A stretch of 64,000 bases of DNA. It comes from an uncultured Clostridia bacterium. GTDB lineage: Bacteria > Bacillota > Clostridia > UBA1381. A program made the translations under genes and the position numbers. The notes below the pieces were generated by a model. The model ran no database searches. It was not told where the DNA came from and was given only the letters and a program-made list of their open reading frames with translations. The first letter of the stretch is position 1. Every line of letters starts with the position of its first letter. The stretch is taken from assembly GCA_934476675.1 (NCBI GenBank), contig CAKSOE010000007.1, positions 58,922-122,921 on the forward strand, written 5' to 3'. This document shows positions 61,431 to 64,000 of the stretch, piece after piece.

Positions 61431-62207
61431 ATGAGTATTGCATTAACCGTTTTGGTAACATTTTTTGCAGGTATGGGTGCAGGTCTCGGCACAGGCTTTG
61501 CGGGAATGAGCGCTGCTGCTGTAATCAGTCCGATGCTGATAACCTTTTTGGGAATGGATCCTTATATGGCAGTGGGAATTGCACTTTCTTCCGATGTTCT
61601 CGCCAGTGCGGTTTCGGCATACACCTATCATAAAAACAAAAATCTGGATGTGAAGAACGGCTTGATTATGATGGTCAGTGTGCTGGTGTTTACAATTGCC
61701 GGAAGTTACATAGCAAGTCTTGTGCCATCAGCGACGATGGGCGGTTTTTCGGTGTTTATGACATTCCTGCTTGGAATTAAATTCATCGTGCGCCCCGTTA
61801 TGACAACCAAGGAAAGCATGGAAAAAACTTCAGCAAAAAAGCGGGCAATTCAGTCCATAATCTGCGGTGTGATGATTGGTTTTATCTGTGGCTTTATCGG
61901 TGCGGGCGGCGGTATGATGATGCTGTTGATTTTAACGAGCGTAATGGGGTATGAATTAAAAACTGCCGTAGGTACAAGCGTATTCATTATGACCTTTACT
62001 GCGTTAACGGGCGCTGTGTCACACTTTGCTATAGGCGGATTGCCTGATGTTTTGACTTGGGTATTGTGCGTTGTATTTACGCTTTTGTGGGCTCGGATAG
62101 CTTCGGTATTTGCCAATAAGGCACAGCCTAAAACACTTAACCGCGCAACAGGTGTAGTTCTCGTTGTTCTCGGCATTGTTATTATGGGCTTTCAATTATT
62201 AAGCTGA
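61431..62207 (+). CDS. TauE/SafE-family anion exporter
   Basis: A 258-residue membrane protein with about eight hydrophobic segments. The two internal repeats each carry the family pattern (GTGFAGMSAAAVISPML near residue 20 and CGFIGAGGGMMMLLIL near residue 152). Members export sulfite, sulfoacetate or other small organic anions. It is paired with the MarR-type regulator gene just upstream. GGAGG inside the end of that gene serves as the ribosome binding site, though 13 bases away. The substrate is not known. Confidence 0.9.
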   Translation: MSIALTVLVTFFAGMGAGLGTGFAGMSAAAVISPMLITFLGMDPYMAVGIALSSDVLASAVSAYTYHKNKNLDVKNGLIMMVSVLVFTIAGSYIASLVPSATMGGFSVFMTFLLGIKFIVRPVMTTKESMEKTSAKKRAIQSIICGVMIGFICGFIGAGGGMMMLLILTSVMGYELKTAVGTSVFIMTFTALTGAVSHFAIGGLPDVLTWVLCVVFTLLWARIASVFANKAQPKTLNRATGVVLVVLGIVIMGFQLLS

Positions 62208-62287
62208 TTGGTACGCCGCACAAAATCCATTATTGAGGAAACACATCATGTAGAATTTGGTAAAACAAAAACGCTGTCATATTCTTA

Positions 62288-62491
62288 ATGTTATACTATG
62301 CCGTATGGAGCCGCTATTTTGTCGGCGAACGAAAGATTGCTATGCTGAACCGCACATTTCTCTTTGTGCCAATGCCGCTTGCGGTGTTCGCGGTGCTTTA
62401 CTTTTTATGTGCTGCTGTTTGGCTACACAATCTTCCTGCTGTGATTATTATGGCTGTTTTTGGTGCAGTACATATGACGGTGTCGATATAA
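62288..62491 (+). pseudogene. Small membrane-protein fragment, probably truncated at its N-terminus
   Basis: A 67-residue frame that begins near ATG 62288 without a convincing ribosome binding site. It contains two hydrophobic helices (FLFVPMPLAVFAVLYFLCAA and VIIMAVFGAVHM) preceded by LYYAVWSRYFVGERK. The sequence looks like the C-terminal part of a membrane protein, and a stop codon lies in the same frame at 62261, so it is likely a remnant. It could also be a genuine small membrane protein. I do not know the family. Confidence 0.4.
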
Positions 62492-62527
62492 TTTTTTTAA
62501 TGATCATTAAAATTTTCCCTAAAACTC

Positions 62528-62556
62528 TTGACAAGTAACCGTTCGTTTGCTATAAT
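62528..62556 (+). promoter_or_regulatory. Consensus promoter of the TetR gene
   Basis: TTGACA (62528-62533), 17 bases, TATAAT (62551-62556); both hexamers are perfect. The spacer begins with AGTAACCG (62534-62541), one arm of the operator that is complete at 62560-62577. Confidence 0.88.
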
Positions 62557-62559
62557 TAT

Positions 62560-62577
62560 AGTAACCGAACGGTTACT
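62560..62577. promoter_or_regulatory. TetR operator palindrome
   Basis: AGTAACCG-AA-CGGTTACT has two perfect 8-bp arms. It covers the expected transcription start, 26 bp after a half copy of the same arm within the promoter spacer. This is typical of an auto-repressing TetR-family site. Confidence 0.8.
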
Positions 62578-62597
62578 ACTATTTAAGGAGTGAAATT

Positions 62598-63227
62598 ATG
62601 GCGGGAAATACTAAAGAGCGAATCTTGGAAACTGCACTTGAATTGTTTGCACAGAGCGGATATTTGGGAACTTCTATGAGCGATATTGCGAGTGAACTGG
62701 GAATCACCAAAGGCGCTTTGTATAAGCACTATACTAGCAAGCAGGAGATACTTAGCAGCATTGTGGAACGGATGAACAAAATGGACTATGAACGAGCCGA
62801 AGAATATGAAATGCCGGAGGCGGAGCCGGACGGTTTTGCAGAAGCTTATTTGCACACACCGATTGAAAAGATCCGTGCCTATAGCATGGCGCAGTTTGAC
62901 CATTGGACAAAAGAGCATTTTCCCTCAAATTTCCGAAAAATGCTGACATTAGAGCAATACCGTGATCCAAAGCTTGCTAAGCTTTATCACGATTATCTGG
63001 CGACCGGACCTACCGAGTATATGGCGGCAATTTTCCGAAAGCTGACGGATTCCGATGATGCCGCTATGCAGTTGGCGCTCGAATTTTACGGTCCAATGTT
63101 CCTGCTATATAGCGTTTACGATGGGGCAACCGATAAAGAAAGCATTGCGCTCCGGCTTTGCGCACACATTGACCGCTTTATTGAGAAAATCGAATCAGAT
63201 TACAGAAAGCAGGGAAAATCATTATGA
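62598..63227 (+). CDS. TetR/AcrR-family transcriptional regulator
   Basis: A 209-residue regulator with AAGGAG seven to eight bases upstream. The N-terminal helix-turn-helix is clear (RILETALELFAQSGYLGTSMSDIASELGITKGALYKHYTSK, about 8-48), followed by a helical ligand-binding domain with the FWxxEHFP-like and LRLCAHIDRFIEKIE segments. It overlaps the next membrane-protein gene by four bases, so the two are co-transcribed and possibly linked. The ligand is unknown. Confidence 0.93.
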   Translation: MAGNTKERILETALELFAQSGYLGTSMSDIASELGITKGALYKHYTSKQEILSSIVERMNKMDYERAEEYEMPEAEPDGFAEAYLHTPIEKIRAYSMAQFDHWTKEHFPSNFRKMLTLEQYRDPKLAKLYHDYLATGPTEYMAAIFRKLTDSDDAAMQLALEFYGPMFLLYSVYDGATDKESIALRLCAHIDRFIEKIESDYRKQGKSL

Positions 63228-63634
63228 AACTATATTTTGGAAATGCCGTCACCTCGGCGACAACGCTTATGATTCTTGCTCTGCTCGGATTTATCGTCTA
63301 TTCAGTCTTTAACCGTGCAAATATTGAGTATTGGGGGTGCAGAAGTGTTATAGTGCTGGTTTTCGGACTTGTGGTCTGCTGCTTTGCGGCAGCACGTGAC
63401 GGTTTGGATAAGACTATTCAGCACACCATCGACGGAAGCTGCGCACCGGGGCTGTTCCCTCTCGTCAGTGTGCCCACCATCGTCGGCTGTGTCGGTGCAC
63501 TGCTGATTATCATTGCCGCCATTGCTACGCCGATTGCCAAAACGCAAAAGATGCGCGAGGTTTGGTTCTATGTGATGTCGAGCGGTGCAGCGCTGAAAAT
63601 CGTGACGATGGAGATCGCACGAATCATTCTCTGA
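63224..63634 (+). CDS. Small integral membrane protein, unknown function
   Basis: A 136-residue protein with three clear hydrophobic segments at about 11-28, 41-60 and 79-103, and a possible fourth near the C-terminus. No family is recognised. It overlaps the TetR gene by four bases (ATGA) and is therefore probably part of the same operon and under TetR control. A partner or subunit of a transporter is possible but not shown. Confidence 0.7.
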   Translation: MKLYFGNAVTSATTLMILALLGFIVYSVFNRANIEYWGCRSVIVLVFGLVVCCFAAARDGLDKTIQHTIDGSCAPGLFPLVSVPTIVGCVGALLIIIAAIATPIAKTQKMREVWFYVMSSGAALKIVTMEIARIIL

Positions 63635-63635
63635 A

Positions 63636-63812
63636 GTGAAAAGGAACTGTACTTATGCCGCAATCGGTGACAGCGGTAATATGATCTGTGTTGCTCCGAA
63701 CGAGAAAGTCGTTGTCGCAGTATCTGCCTACTTCAAACCTGCAGTACATGACCGCATTGACTTTATCGAGAATATTCCGCTGCCGGTAATAAACAAAAGT
63801 TCTTTGTTCTGA
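63636..63812 (+). pseudogene. C-terminal remnant of a serine hydrolase (beta-lactamase fold)
   Basis: The frame ending in TGA at 63810-63812 reads CTYAAIGDSGNMICVAPN, then VVVAVSAYFKPAVHDRIDFI. This pattern is typical of the C-terminus of class C beta-lactamase-like serine hydrolases (GDSGNMI followed by an AVSS-YFKP-type strand and helix). The N-terminal two thirds with the catalytic SxxK and YxN motifs are missing, because the upstream sequence codes for the membrane protein. It is a decayed fragment left by a deletion or rearrangement. Confidence 0.7.
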
Positions 63813-63839
63813 AACTATATCCGAATTTTTGTGTTTCTC

Positions 63840-63870
63840 TTGACAATTCATAAAAAAACAAAATTATACT
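63840..63870 (+). promoter_or_regulatory. Possible promoter of the acetyltransferase gene
   Basis: TTGACA (63840-63845) and TATACT (63865-63870) are 19 bases apart, two more than ideal. TTATAC shifted by one base gives 18. The palindrome TAATG-AA-CATTA (63876-63887) lies just downstream. Confidence 0.5.
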
Positions 63871-63908
63871 ACAACTAATGAACATTAATTAGCAAAAGGA
63901 GAAAAACT

Positions 63909-64000
63909 ATGTCAGAAAAAAACATCATCATTCGTCTTGAAACAAAAGACGATTACAAAAATGTCGAGAACCTGACCCGCGAGTCATTCTGGAATGTTTA
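63909..64000 (+). CDS. GNAT-family N-acetyltransferase, 5' part only
   Basis: The frame starts at ATG 63909 with AAAAGGAG seven bases upstream and remains open to the end of the window. The first 30 residues (NIIIRLETKDDYKNVENLTRESFWNVY) match the start of small-molecule GNAT acetyltransferases, where the first strand and helix precede the acetyl-CoA site. The substrate and the rest of the protein are beyond the window. Confidence 0.75.
   Translation, partial: MSEKNIIIRLETKDDYKNVENLTRESFWNV

Noticed and set aside
60994..64000. Mobile genetic element or prophage
   Set aside because: No integrase, transposase, terminal repeats or attachment-like duplications are visible in the window.

Overview
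The window is chromosomal DNA from an anaerobic Firmicute, most likely a member of the Clostridia. Supporting evidence: an IspH-ribosomal protein S1 fusion, a BaiN/cmk/plsC/ispH cluster, a RemA-gmk-rpoZ-priA-def-fmt-rsmB-rlmN-PrpC-PrkC-rsgA-rpe-thiN operon, long-form HPF, strong AGGAGG-type ribosome binding sites, several consensus TTGACA-N17-TATAAT promoters and a Gram-positive LexA box at recA. The SLH-domain polysaccharide enzymes recall pectin- and glycosaminoglycan-degrading gut clostridia, but I cannot name the genus. No rRNA, tRNA, CRISPR array or insertion sequence was found.

Layout. (1) 1-27.5 kb, all on the minus strand, is core housekeeping. A long operon starts at a consensus promoter at about 27.5 kb (yicC) and runs through translation-start, tRNA/rRNA modification, Ser/Thr kinase-phosphatase and sulfur-transfer genes to pncC. 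Then come recA with its own SOS-type promoter, ptsH, and a second operon (uvrC, pgeF, a lipoprotein, baiN, hutP, aroH, cmk, plsC, ispH-rpsA) that leaves the window at base 1.

(2) 27.9-52.2 kb, minus strand, is a large carbohydrate locus. A LacI-type regulator lies next to a promoter that carries CG-centred palindromes. The order of transcription is then a GH88 unsaturated glucuronyl hydrolase, a 1,444-residue heparinase II/III-type lyase, two SLH-domain surface proteins, an LplA/B/C oligosaccharide importer without its own ATPase, a 1,032-residue secreted protein made of repeated LamG-like modules, a second heparinase II/III-type lyase, a GH1 glycosidase, and a small gene interrupted by an in-frame TAG. 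I infer surface capture and lyase cleavage of a uronic-acid polysaccharide, import of unsaturated oligosaccharides, and cytoplasmic removal of the unsaturated sugar by GH88.

(3) 52.2-60.8 kb holds hpf and an RluA-type pseudouridine synthase (plus strand, joined by a hairpin that contains the second gene's ribosome binding site), an XRE regulator overlapping ftsH, and a 1,435-residue double-activase/dehydratase-like protein. (4) 60.9-64 kb, plus strand, is an accessory stretch: MarR plus a TauE/SafE permease, TetR plus a small membrane protein, gene remnants (one the C-terminus of a serine beta-lactamase-like hydrolase), and the start of a GNAT acetyltransferase gene.

The most interesting parts are the surface polysaccharide locus and the repeated three-part module shared by two of its uncharacterised proteins. 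Smaller points are the altered active site of AroH, the amber-interrupted gene, and several compact promoter/operator arrangements. All functions are inferred by reading the sequence. No database search was possible.
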